From: Zelonia costaricensis
Taxonomy: Eukaryota; Euglenozoa; Kinetoplastea; Trypanosomatida; Trypanosomatidae
DNA: 18,138 nt
Direction: 5' to 3'
Assembly (NCBI GenBank): GCA_030849075.1
Contig: JASAOO010003030.1
Span: 1 to 18,138 of the forward strand
Positions within the stretch are counted from its first letter, which is position 1; each line of letters opens with the position of its first letter. This document shows positions 1 to 11,200 of the stretch, piece after piece. Position numbers and translations under genes: made by a program. Below the pieces are notes generated by a model. The model had not been told where the DNA came from. It worked only from the letters and a program-made list of their open reading frames with translations, and did no database searches.

Positions 1-783
1 TCTGCACCGGTCTGTTTGTGCGGCGGCTTGGTCCCCCGCCGCCAACCCCGGCTTCAACCCCCCCCCCCCTCCCCCCTTCCGGACCGGCTCACCTGAGCAG
101 CCCTTAGCGCTGTGCAGCCCACCTCCATTCCCTTCTGCCCCCCCTTCCTCCTCCTTCTGGCTTCGTCTCTTGCGTCCAGTGCTTCTCTGTGTTGTGGTTC
201 ATCTCCTTGTCAACTTTACCTTCTTCTTCGTCCTCCGTCTTGTCCACTCTACTTGTGCTTTCCAGCCTGCTTCGCCGCAGCAACGGGGACGGACCAGGCG
301 TTCTTTCTCTTCCCTCCTCCCTCCCCCCCCCTACGTCTACCGTGTGCATATAGGTACAGCTAGAGCGGTGCTGTGACAGCGCGACCCCCCCCCTCCAAGC
401 CCCCCAAACCCTCAAATCCCCCTTCGCACTCGATCTCACCTCCCCTGTCGTTCTCGCATTCGCTCCCCTCCCTTCCGTCTCTCACCGCACTTGTCACGTC
501 TGTCTGCTTCGCGACGAGCCACACACGCACTATTTGTTTACCTCCCCCCGCTTCTCTTCTCCTCTTTCCCTTCTCCTCCTCCCCCTCCTACTCAGCGAGC
601 CTGGCGCTGCTGCTGTCGTGCTCCTCGTCCGTGCCTTCCCTGCCTGTCTGCTCGAGTCCTCGCGCCCCTGTGCCGTCGTCGTCGTCTCACACACACTCTC
701 TCTTCTCCTCTCTTTCACGTCTGGTCGTGCGCAGAGCCGGCCATCTATCAGTCCTTGTTGACACGGCTGGCGCCCTGTCACTA

Positions 784-803
784 ACACACACACACACACA
801 CAC
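784..803. repeat. (AC)n microsatellite
   Basis: An uninterrupted AC dinucleotide run of about ten units. Such runs are common in Leishmania-type intergenic DNA and are likely to vary in length between strains. Confidence 0.9.
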
Positions 804-1875
804 GCACCCAAGCACTCTCCCTCTCCCCCTTCCTTTCGAGCTTCTTCGTCTCCTGTCCCACCGCGTCTGCGTGTCGTGTGCGCCCCTCGAAACACCGCTC
901 TCCTTAACTCTGACTTCCCTGTCCCGCCTGTGTTCAACTTTCTCTCTCTCTCGACTTCGCTGTTGCCCCTCTCTTGACGGGCCCTCGTTTCAAAAGAGGG
1001 AAGCGGGACGAGGCACGCAATACGCTACCGTGTTTGGTGGTGGTGGTAGTGGTGGGTGCGACTACGAGTGCTGCTGCGCGCAGCTGCCACCGCGTCACTT
1101 GGTCTGCGCGACGCCTCCCCTCCCCCCCTTGCTCCTCTACGTGTCTTCTTCTTCTTCGCTTCTCGTTGTTTCCTTGATCGCACCCCCATTCCGGTGCCCT
1201 TGTGACGTGACTTTGTGGCATCTTCCGTTTTTGGTCTCTCTCGTGCTGCTGTTGCTGACTCTCTCTCTATCTCCCTGCGTGTCTCTGCGTCAGCGTCCCT
1301 CTCCGCGCCATCTCCGCTGTTGCCGTTTTTTCGCGAGTTCTTTCCTCCTTCTTCTCTCCACTCCTTGTCTCCCCCCCTCTCTCTCTCTGTTGTGTTTGGC
1401 GTTGCTGCTGTTGCTGCGCGCTCGCGTGAAGGTTCGGTCTGGTTCGGTTGCACCGCCGCTTCTTCTTCTTTCCTTCGCTGTAGGGTTTGTTTGCTTGTTG
1501 GCATGTACATCTGACGTCTTCACCCCTCTCTCCTTCTTCACCCCCCCTCCCTTGACTCCATCGACCACTTCTCTCTTCCCTTCTCTTCTCTCGCTCGCTC
1601 TCCCTGCTTCGACTCTCCTGTGCCGTCTTCTCTTCGTCTGTTGTTGTCGTCTTCTTCCTTCCCTCACGCCCCCTCCTCGATCGCGCTCGTCGCGCACCGC
1701 CGCTGACGAGGTGACGGGCGCGCCTGCGTGCAGCGAGGGCACGCACGAGTTCACAGAAGCAGAAGCAGCTCTGTGCGCCCCCCCATCCCACTCCACATCA
1801 CTCTACCTCATCAGTTTGCCGATTTTTTTCTCTCCGTGTCCTGACCTCTCTTGCATCTTCCGTGTATCTTTGCGC

Positions 1876-1991
1876 GTGTGTGTGTGTGCGAGGCGATTCC
1901 CTCCCCTCCCTCCTTTCTCTTGTGCTATTGTTCTTTCTTTTTCTTTCTGCGCGTGTGTGTGTGTGTGTTTGTGTGGGTGTGTGTGTGTGTG
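1876..1991. repeat. GT-rich microsatellite tracts
   Basis: Two GT repeats lie here: a short one at 1876-1888 and a longer interrupted one at 1953-1991. They are separated by a T/C-rich stretch (about 1905-1950). The second lies about 70 bases before the polypyrimidine tract used for the phosphatase acceptor call. Confidence 0.85.
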
Positions 1992-2062
1992 CTGTTGTTG
2001 TTGGTGGCTCTTGTGCGTCGCACGAGCGCAAACCAGAAGAAGGGACGAGGGGGCGCCGCCAG

Positions 2063-2147
2063 TCTCTCCCTCACCCCGTCTCTCTCTCTCCACTGTCCAT
2101 ACATTTCCTTATCCTGTTCTCCGACCGGGTTGTCTGCACACACGCAG
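2063..2147 (+). promoter_or_regulatory. predicted spliced-leader acceptor for the giant phosphatase
   Basis: A C/T-rich tract (about 2063-2099, continuing loosely to 2135) is followed by the first AG at 2146-2147, in the context GCAG. That would give a 5' UTR of about 65 bases with no ATG before the start at 2213. Other AGs at 2157-2158 and 2181-2182 are possible secondary sites. In trypanosomatids the acceptor is normally the first AG after the tract. The many upstream tracts make alternative, longer leaders possible. Confidence 0.45.
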
Positions 2148-2212
2148 CTCACACACAGCACACGCACACACACTCACACCAGTGGCGGCTGCAGAAAGCC
2201 GAGTAGCCAGCC

Positions 2213-5200
2213 ATGATGAACGCGTTGACACAGTACGAGCAGCGGGACGACTACCTGAACCGCTTTGCTCTGCGTGAACTCGTCGAGGACTGGCTGGACC
2301 GCGCCGCCCAGGAGCAGCCGGAGGACCCGTACCAGTACCTCATCGATGAGGCACTCGACCAGCGTCGCAGCGGTGGCGGCATCGTCACGTGCCCGAACAA
2401 GTGGTGCAACATGACGATGCCAGCCTCGCAGTTCACCGCGCACCGCGCGGCGTGCGACAACGAGAGCGGCTGGGTGCGCTGCGTGCGCTGCAATACCCGC
2501 GTCGATGCCGCGAAGATGGCGCAGCACCGCATGTACTGCCGGCTGGAACGGTGCGCTCTGTGCGGGGAGGTGGTGCTGCCGCGCATGCTGCCCACCTGCC
2601 CGTACCGCCTCGTCGCCGAGGCGGAGCGCAACCGGCAGGCGGCGATGCACCGCCGCGAGCGTCGCCAGCTCCGCCGCCGTGTCCACCCGCTGTCGGAGGC
2701 GGCGGAGGTCCCCGGCAGCAGCAGCGGCGGCGGCGGCGGCGCCCGCGGGGAGGAGGACGACGAGGAGGTCGGCAACTCTCCGCGCAGCCCGCTGTGCTCC
2801 TCCACCGCGACCGCCGCGAGCAGCCCCGTCAGCGCCCGCGCGGCGTCGGCAGCGTCGCAGCGACCCACGTCCGTGCACGGGGTGCAAGTGATCGCCGTGC
2901 CCTCTCTACCCGTCTCCCCCACCGCCACCGCGGCCACCGGCGGCGGCGGCGTCGGCAGCAGCAGCGCAAGCCGGGGCGGCAGGGTGGGCGGCGATGCGGC
3001 GGCAGCGGGAATGCGGCCGACTATCATCGACGCGGCAACGGAGGCAGCGGACACGCCCGCGATGTCGCCGATGATCCACGTGCTGGCCGCGTCGCCGGTG
3101 TCGGAGAGCGTGCTGTCCAGCTCGAACACCCCTGTTGTCGCCGGGGCCGGGCGGCGGGCAGGCCAGGTGATGCTCTCCCCACCCGCGGCACTGCCCATCC
3201 CACTCCAAGGCAGCAGCGATGGCGGGGTCGCGGGCGGCGTGCTTACGACAGCATCGCGCACCACGGTCAGCATCAGCCGCGGCACCACCCCCATCCCGCG
3301 GCCGTCCTTCCCGGCGTTCGCCGCGGCCGATCACGCGCTGCGGGAGCAGCTGGATCGCTACCCTGCGGAGCTGCTGCCGTCTCTGCGGTCGGTGCAGCAT
3401 CTCTGGCGGCGCAACCTGACGGCGCACCGGTTCCGCGGGGAGGTGCTGAGCCGGGTGTGGCACCAGATCGACAGCGCGCAGGAGGGCATGGCGAGCCGCG
3501 GCGGGTACGCCGACACTATCCGCATCGTCACGCGCTCCCTGGAGGATGGGAACAGCCCGCGCTTGAGCGACGCCAAGGGCACCCCGAAGCGCGGCCAGCG
3601 CCCGTCCGGCGCAAGCAGCACCATCAACGCCAGCGGCGCCACTTCGCCACTCGCGAGCACCACAGACTGGAACGGCGCCCGGTTGGTCGCCCCGACGTCC
3701 ATGACGGACGCCGAGCTCATCGCGAGCGAGGTGATGCCAGCCTCCTTCGTGGCCCACCCCGTCCACGTCTCCGGCACACCGCTGGAGAACGGCGCATTCA
3801 TGCGGGAGGCGGACCTGACCACGCTCATCAGGCACTTCGAGGGGCGCGAGATGCTGCCTTTGTCCGTGACGCTGCAGATTGTGCGCGCGGCGACGAAGCT
3901 GCTTCGGCAGCGCCCCCTGGTGCAGTACATCGCCACCCCATCCGGCGGCTCGCTCGTCGTCGTGGGCGACATCCACGGGCAGATGAAGGACCTGGAGTAC
4001 ATCATGAACTTCATGGGCCAGCCGACGGCGCAGCGGTACTACCTCTTCAACGGCGACTTCATCGACCGCGGCCCGTACGGGTGCGAGGTGCTCGTGTACA
4101 TCTTCGCCCTCATGTGCACCTACCCCAGCTACGTCTACCTGAACCGCGGCAACCACGAGAACTACGCAACCAACGCCGAGTACGGCTTCATGTCGGAGCT
4201 GTTTGCCAAGTACGGCAACTGCTCCAGCTACCTGCTGGACGCGATGGTGGACAGCTACGAGGCCATGCAGCTCATGACTATCGTGGACCGCCGCATCGCC
4301 GTCGTGCACGGCGGCGTGCCACGCTTCGCGTGCACGCTGGACGAGATCGAGAAGATTGGCTACTTCCGCGACATCCCCGTCGTGCAGCAATCGAACCGCA
4401 CGGAGCAGCTGCTCGCCGAGTTGCTGTGGAACGACCCGGTGGAGAAGTTCCGCTCGCGGCAGCTCGGCACGAACCACCAGGGCTCCGGCTGGCGCTCCAG
4501 CAGCCGTGGCTGCGGCGTCGAGTACCTCGGCAACATCACGGAGCAGTTCCTGAAGAAGAACGAGCTGAGCCTGGTCATCCGCTCGCACGACGTCAAGACC
4601 GCGGGGTTCGAGCTGGCACACAAGAACAAGTCCATCACGGTCTTCAGCGCGTCCAACTACGGCGGCGTCTCGGGCAACCGCGGCGCCGTCGCGGTGCTGA
4701 CCCGCGAAGCGGCGCAGCCCGTCTTTCACACGTGGTTCCTGCGGGAGGACTTCCGCCAGCTGCAGGCCGAGGCGATGCGGCGTGAGGAGGAGGCACAGGA
4801 CCCGGAGGACGGCGAGGTATCCCCGCCGAGCGTGGAGGGGCTCAGCCCGGGCACCCCGCAGGCCGTCGGCTCCTCCTCGTCCCACTTTCTCACGAAGCGC
4901 GTCAACCCGGCTCAAAGGTCTGAGGCGGCGCTGCTGCCGCTCGATGAGTTTATCATGGCCTACTACCTCAACAGCGAGTGCGTGCTGCCCGATGACGACG
5001 AGGTGCCGAGCGAGGCCAACAGCAGCCGTTCCAGCGCCGTCTCCAACCTCGCGGAGGTCAACCTGGACGACGTGCCGCCGTCGCCGGCGCAGCGGGCGCC
5101 GTCGCCGTCGGACGGGCCCGCGGCAGGGAGCATTGGCGGACGCAACCACAGCGGCTGGCGGCTGATGTCCTCCGCCTCCGCCAGCAGCACGATGCGGCGG

Positions 5201-8200
5201 CGCACGACGCAGGCGACGAGCCTCAGCAGCAGCGCCGGCGGTGGCAGCCACTGCGGCTCCCCGGGTCACCGTGGCACAACCTCATCCCTCGCCGCGAGCT
5301 TGGCGGGCCCTTGCCTTCCGACCCTGCGCGCTGGCAGTGGACTCGCCATGGACCTCTCCATCGTGATGCAGCTGAACACGCTGCAGGAGATTCGCGAGAT
5401 GGTGTACTTCCACCGCTACGCCCTGCTTGCCGCTTTCAACCAGGTGGACGAGACGCACACCGGCACGGTGTACAAGGCGGAGTGGTGCGTGGTGATGCGC
5501 GACGTGTTGAAGGTGGACGTCCCGTGGTACTACCTGTGCAAGTACCTGGTGCCGAGCCTCGAGGTGGACGGGGTGCCCTCCGTCGAGTACGTGCGCTTCC
5601 TGCGGCACCTGGACGTGCAGTTCACGCTCGAGTCGCGACTGAGCTGGCAGCGCGCCACAATTCTTCGCATCAGCAGCGGCCTGGATCTGCCGGAGGATAT
5701 CATCAGCGCCTTCTGCGAGCGCCCGGCAGGCGCTGACGGGAGCAGCGTGACCAACAGCAGCAGCCCCGCACCCACCCTCTCTCTCCGCAACACACTGCAG
5801 CGCTCCCCACAGTCGCCCGCGCAGGGGCCGCCGCCGCTGTCGCTGCAGCCACACTCCGGCTCCCCCGCCACGTCGCCCGCGAAGTCGCTCAGCGTCACGA
5901 CGTCGCTCGACGTGAACAACCCGCTGACGACGGTGCTGCCACTGTCGCCCATGGCACCGCTCTCGCCTGCCAGCCAGCAGCAGCGATCGTCGGGCGGTGC
6001 GGCGAGCCTGCGCTTGCCGCCCGTCGCCACCGCCTCCGCCTCCTCCAGCGCTGCGTCGCCGTCCGCGCTGCATGGACTCGGCCGTGGCGTGTCGCGCATG
6101 CTGGACGCCGGCCGCCAAGCCTCCCCGCGCATGAGCTCGTCGTCCTCGAGCGGCAGCAAGAGCGATGAGGACGAGGACGAGGAGTGGTGGTGCGATGTGA
6201 AGGTGAGCTTCAGCAACTTCGCGAACAAGGTCCGAGTGCTGTCCCCGGCGGCCGCCGCGATGGAGGACAACGAGGTCTACGCGCTCTTCTGTTTCTTCGA
6301 TGTCGCGATGGAGGGCCACGTCTACGTCGGCGACCTCGTCGACCGCATTGCCAAGCTCGCAGCGGAGGAGGAGGGCAGCGACGAGGAGGCGGTGCTGCTC
6401 ATGAGCGGCGAGCTTGACTTCTCCACGGTGCCAGGCTGCACGCAACAGCAGCAGCAGCGCGGCGGGAAGGGCGGCGACGTGATCACCTCACCCTGCTGCA
6501 GCAGCTCCCCGTCTCGCTCGTCGTCGTCGTTCTCGTCGTCGTCGAGCGCCGTGGGCAGTTTCGCGAAAAGGGCCGCGGCTGGTACCGATGCCGGCGCCGG
6601 TGGGGGCGGCGGTGGCGCGGACGGTGGCGGTGGTGGTGGTGGTGGACGGGCGCTCTTGATGAGGAAGTGGAACGGCGGCAACGGCGGTGGTGGGTTGAAG
6701 GGTCGACTGGCGCGCTTCGGTGGAGGTGGCGGCGGTGCTGGAGCCGGGTCACCGTCCCCCAAGGCCAGCAACAGTGGCAACGACCTCCCCCTCCCCCTCC
6801 CCGCGCGCGGCGGCCACCGCGCCGTTGCCGGGGAGAGCGACACGTCTGCGCTGTCGATGGGCTCGCTTGGCGACAGCGAGAGTGCCCAATCGGGCGCCGC
6901 CGCAGCCAGCATGAGCGGCCACGGTGGCGGCGGCGTTCCGTTCAACATCTTCTCCGCAAGCAGCGACAGCGGAATTGAAAAGGGCGGTGGCGCAGGTGGG
7001 GACGGCCCGCAGCGGGGCACCGGCATTGCGGGCCCCGTCGACACGAGCACGTCTCATCTCACAAGCCTGCATCCGCAAGACAGGCAGGGGTCGCCGGCCT
7101 CGCGCGGAGCGAAGCAAGACCGCGGTGCGACTGGTGAGAAGCAGCTCGCCCGCAGCGCTGCCCACCGCAGCGTGACGTTCGGCGACGCCCTCAACGCCCC
7201 CACGTGGCCCTCCATCTCCACGTCGTCGCTGTCGGGTGGGCACGGCCAGAGCGTGCACCACCTCGAGGCAACCCTGGCCAACTCCGCCATGGCGCTCCCC
7301 ATCGACTACGACGACGACGACGATGGCCGCGAGGCCGACCAGCAGGCTGTGACCGCCCCCCCGCGTGCCGGATCGACGCCGTCGTCGGTGAAGGGCAGTA
7401 ACTCCAACAGGCGTCGCTCCAGCCTGCTGTCCTACTCCACCACCTCTGCGCTCTCAAAGCTCGACCGCGATGGGGCCTCGGTCGAGGCGGCGGTGAACGT
7501 GCCGGCGGCCATGGCGGCTCCGGCGGCGCCCCCCTCCTCGGCCACGCCGCTCAGCTCCAGGTCGCCGCCGCCGCCGCGCGGGCGCGCACACGGAGCGGCC
7601 GGTGACGACGAGGACACCGGTGCCTCCGGGACGGCGGCAGACCTGGTCAGCCGCGAGTCGTCGCCTGGCGGGAGGCCTACGGCCACCTTCGGTGTCCTGT
7701 CCCCGCCGGCGTCGCTGCCAGTGAACCCGGAGGCGAGCTTCGGGAGGCGTCCCGCCACGGTCAAGCAGAGCTTCCGCAGCTACGCCAGCAACGTCGACCT
7801 CGCCGTGTCGCGGCCGTTCGATGACGACTTGAGCACCAACGGGTCCTTCCAGCGCTCCATCGACAACGCGACGGGCCCGACCTCTGACGCGGCGGGAGTA
7901 GGCATGCCGCGCAGCGACAACGGCGCCGGCGACGGCCACGGCGGGTTGCACCAGCAGCAGCAGGAGTCGCCGCCGCCGCCGCCGCTGCACCAGCATCAGC
8001 AATTCACCTCCCGCTCCTTGCACCTCCAGACCAGCACACCACCGAAGCAGCAGCAGCCGCAGCCGCATCAGCAGCCGCAGCAACACATGCCCTCGTCCTG
8101 CTCGTCGTCGCAGGCGCAGCCGTCCTCGCTCGATCGGCGGTTGGCCACCCCGCCGTGGATCTTCTCCACCCTGCTGCGCATACCGGAGCAGCTGCTGGGC

Positions 8201-11200
8201 GGCCATTCGCGGCTGCGCATGCTCTTCTTCGCCTTGAACCAGAGCAAGACTGGCCGACTCACCGAGGACGAGTTCCTGGCGCTGATCGAGTTCATAAACT
8301 GCCTGCTCGAGCACCCGCTCACGAAGGAGCAGGGCAGCGAGCTGTTCCGGTTCGTTCACGATGCGTCCATCAACTGCGTGCAAAGACTGTGGGATCGGCA
8401 GATCCGTGCGGCGAGCTTCAGCAGCGGCCCAAGCGACGCCATCGTGTCCGGCGATGTCCGTGCGAGCGCGTCGCCGTCCATGGCGCGGCTGCCCTCTGAC
8501 AAGTCTGCCGAGGCCTACGCGCGGGCACGCGTCGTCTCCGAGGAGCTCCGCGGCGGGCCGTACATCACCATACTCGAGTTCATCGCCATCTTCTGCGTGA
8601 AGCCGGTGCCGTACGAGGATGAGGTCGCGGCGATTGAAGACTTGCTGACCACCGGCGGCGCGCTGGCGGCCGGCGCGGCCGCGGCGACGATGCCGTCGCA
8701 GCTCGCCGTGTCCCTCTCCGACGCCGGCGCGCAGTCCCCCATGCCGCCCAGCCTCCGGACTTCGCCGAACCCGCCGCCGACCACCGGGCTCCCCGACGGG
8801 GCCGCCGCGACTGGCGTGGGCGGCGAGGGCTCTTGTGGAGGTCCGCTGCACGGCGGCGCACGAGGCACTGCTCCTGCTGCCGCGGGGCCTGGCATGAGTG
8901 GTGACAGCGGTGTCGCGTCCGCCGCCTCTGGCGTGCTGCTCTCGGTGCTGAGCCAACCCGCGCTCCCGCTCGTGCTGGAGCCCAGCGACAGTGCCGCGGT
9001 CGCGGCGGCGGCGTTGGCGGGCACCACGTCCACGATGCTGTCGCCGATGGCCTCGTCTGACGTGCCGCTCACCGTCGTCAAGGCGGTGCCGGCGAAGCGG
9101 CTCAGCAACGTCGCCGTCACGGAGCCGCACGAGGGCAGTCCGCTCTCCAACGCGCCGCAGTCGCGCCGGCTCAGCCAGGACGGCACGGGGGGCCTGCAGC
9201 GGCGCGGCAGCAATCTCGCCATCGGCACCACGCCGCACGCCCCCATCTTGGCCTCCTCGGCCGGCAACGCGGCGCGAGCGATGCGGCATCGCCACTCCTC
9301 CCTGCAGGGCGTCAGCAGCGGCGGCGGAACCGAGTCACCGACGCCGCGGGCGAGCTTCGAGGGCAGCCTGGCCAACACGCCGGGGTTCAGCGTGCCCCCG
9401 AGCACCCGCGCCCTGCCGCGCAACTCCGGCTCTGGGGCGGGGGGCGTGGCGCCGTTGCCGTCGTACCACTCCATCAACACCGCGGGCGGGGCGGGCAGGA
9501 CGGTCGTGGTGCCCTCCTCCCCGCCCGTCGATGACCTGCACCTGCGGGACTTGGGACGGCAGCCCACGTCCACCCCCAGCACCTCCGTGCTGAGCGGTGT
9601 GGCAGCGGCGACGATGACGCCGTCGGCGGCATCGGCGCACCTCACCACGACCACCACCACAGCCAACGACGCCCTCGGGGCGCTGCTCGCGCTGCGCAGC
9701 GTGTACGGCGAGAACGCCACGGTAAAGCAGCTGCTTCAGGCGCTGCTCAGCTCCCCGCTGACGACGTCACGCGCGGTGGGCGACGGGTGGCAGGACTCTC
9801 CCACGGCGACGCTGCCGTTCCCGGGCGTCTCCGCCTCGGGCCGCCCTGCCGCCTTCACGGCAGTGGACACGGCCATGACGACCACGAACGTGAACGCCCT
9901 CAACGTGGAGACGCCGGTGGCGGGGCCGGGGCGGCTAGAGGTGTACTTGACGCGCAGTGACTCGTACCCGTCGACGACGCCCACGTCCCTGACAACTCCC
10001 GTGACGACGCAGAGCGGGGCGAGCGACGACGCCAGCCCGTTCGGTGGCGCCCTCGCCCAGGGGGTCCGTCTCCATCAAGCCCGCCATAGCAACCTCACCG
10101 AGTCTGACCTGTCGCTCGTCACGCTGAACGACACGTCGACGATGTCGTCGTCGCAGATGCGGCGGCGCGACCGGGCGATCGACCACGCGCTGCTGCCCCG
10201 TGCCCCGTCGATGCGGCTGCCGCGCACCAGCATCGTCAAGAACGGCAGCGGCGCGCGGCGCACGAGTGGGCTGCTGGAGATGAGCGCGGCGTCGCTGGCG
10301 GGCGCGCGGCCGTACATGCTGAACCGCCCCACAGAGCGGCGCATGACGGTGATGCCTGGCTTTGGCGGCGCGGCGGCGCTGTTCCCGATGGACGGCTCCA
10401 TGAACGTGTTGAGCGGAGGTAGCGGGTTGCTCAGCAGCCTTGACGGGAGCGGTGGCTCGGGTGGCGGTCCGGAGGTACAGATGCTGGCGGTCTCCGAGCG
10501 CACCCGGTCGCGGCTCATGGGGATCGGCGGGAGCATGCGCCACCGCCCCAGCGCCACCGTGTCCGCCGTTTCCTCCGGCACCTTCGGGGAGCCGCACCGG
10601 TCGCCGGTGCACGACACGCTACAGGCTCCTGCTGTCGCCCAGCTGGCTGCCCCGCCGACGCAGCGGCGCCGTAGCAGTGCGTCGGCTGCCGAACACCACG
10701 CGGCGGCGATGGCCGCCTCGCAGTCCAGCCCCCGCTTCGACTCCCCGTCCCCGCCCGACCCGCTGACGGGCGCGCTCGAAGTGCGGTATGTGCGGACCGG
10801 CTTCGGCGTGGCGTCCAGCCCGCCGAGGGGCAGCGGCGCCTCCCAGGGGGCGGCAGTGCAGCGCGTGGCGCAGAGCGGGCGGCGGCAGGTGCTCGTGCGG
10901 CGTGTCATGCGCACGACGCGGCGGGTTGAGAAGGCGGACACCCTCGCCCCACCCGCCCCGCCCGCCCCGCCGGTCGTGGGACTTGCCACTCCCAGCTCCC
11001 CGCCGCGCGTGACGCCGGCAACTGCGACGCTGTCGGCGCGCACCACCGGCTCGGCGTCTCCGTCCACAACGAGCCTCACCAGCACCAGCTCCTCCCGCTC
11101 GCATGAGAGCCTGCGAGGCAGCGCTAAGGCCGGCCGTCAGGCGGGCGCCGCACCCGTGCCCGAGCCGCCGCCACGGACGCAGGTGGACAAGACCCACCGG

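Larger units (their letters stand above)
1..2146. other. gene-free pyrimidine-rich spacer / long upstream region
   Basis: No credible gene is visible in these 2.1 kb. The + strand is dominated by C and T, with C-runs near 58-76 and many TCTCTC, CTTCTT and CCTCC stretches. Sequence this poor in A and G rarely forms stop codons, so long open frames appear on the + strand (one spans about 373-2277), but their Ser/Leu/Pro/Cys-only translation has no domain. The region probably holds the 3' UTR of an upstream gene outside the window, the intergenic spacer, and polypyrimidine signals for trans-splicing and polyadenylation. Where that upstream gene ends cannot be seen. Confidence 0.7.

Noticed and set aside
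373..2277. Long + strand open frame (634 codons) before the phosphatase
   Set aside because: Translation is Ser/Leu/Pro/Cys low complexity from C/T-rich DNA that rarely makes stops; it overlaps the phosphatase start in another frame and has no domain.
3812..4747. Simple PP1 or PP2A identity for the phosphatase
   Set aside because: NGDF and SASNY variants, the upstream IQ-like block and downstream EF-hands fit PPEF/RdgC better than PP1 or PP2A.
2389..4785. 798-codon + strand frame inside the phosphatase gene
   Set aside because: Out-of-frame shadow of the catalytic region. It is Arg/Ala/Pro/His-rich as expected for GC-rich codons read off frame, while the main frame holds every phosphatase motif.
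2906..5269. 787-codon minus strand frame
   Set aside because: Antisense shadow caused by high GC at third codon positions; no domain recognised and it lies opposite conserved phosphatase sequence.
7454..9295. 613-codon minus strand frame
   Set aside because: Antisense shadow; Arg/Gly/Ala-rich with no domain, opposite a conserved EF-hand coding stretch.
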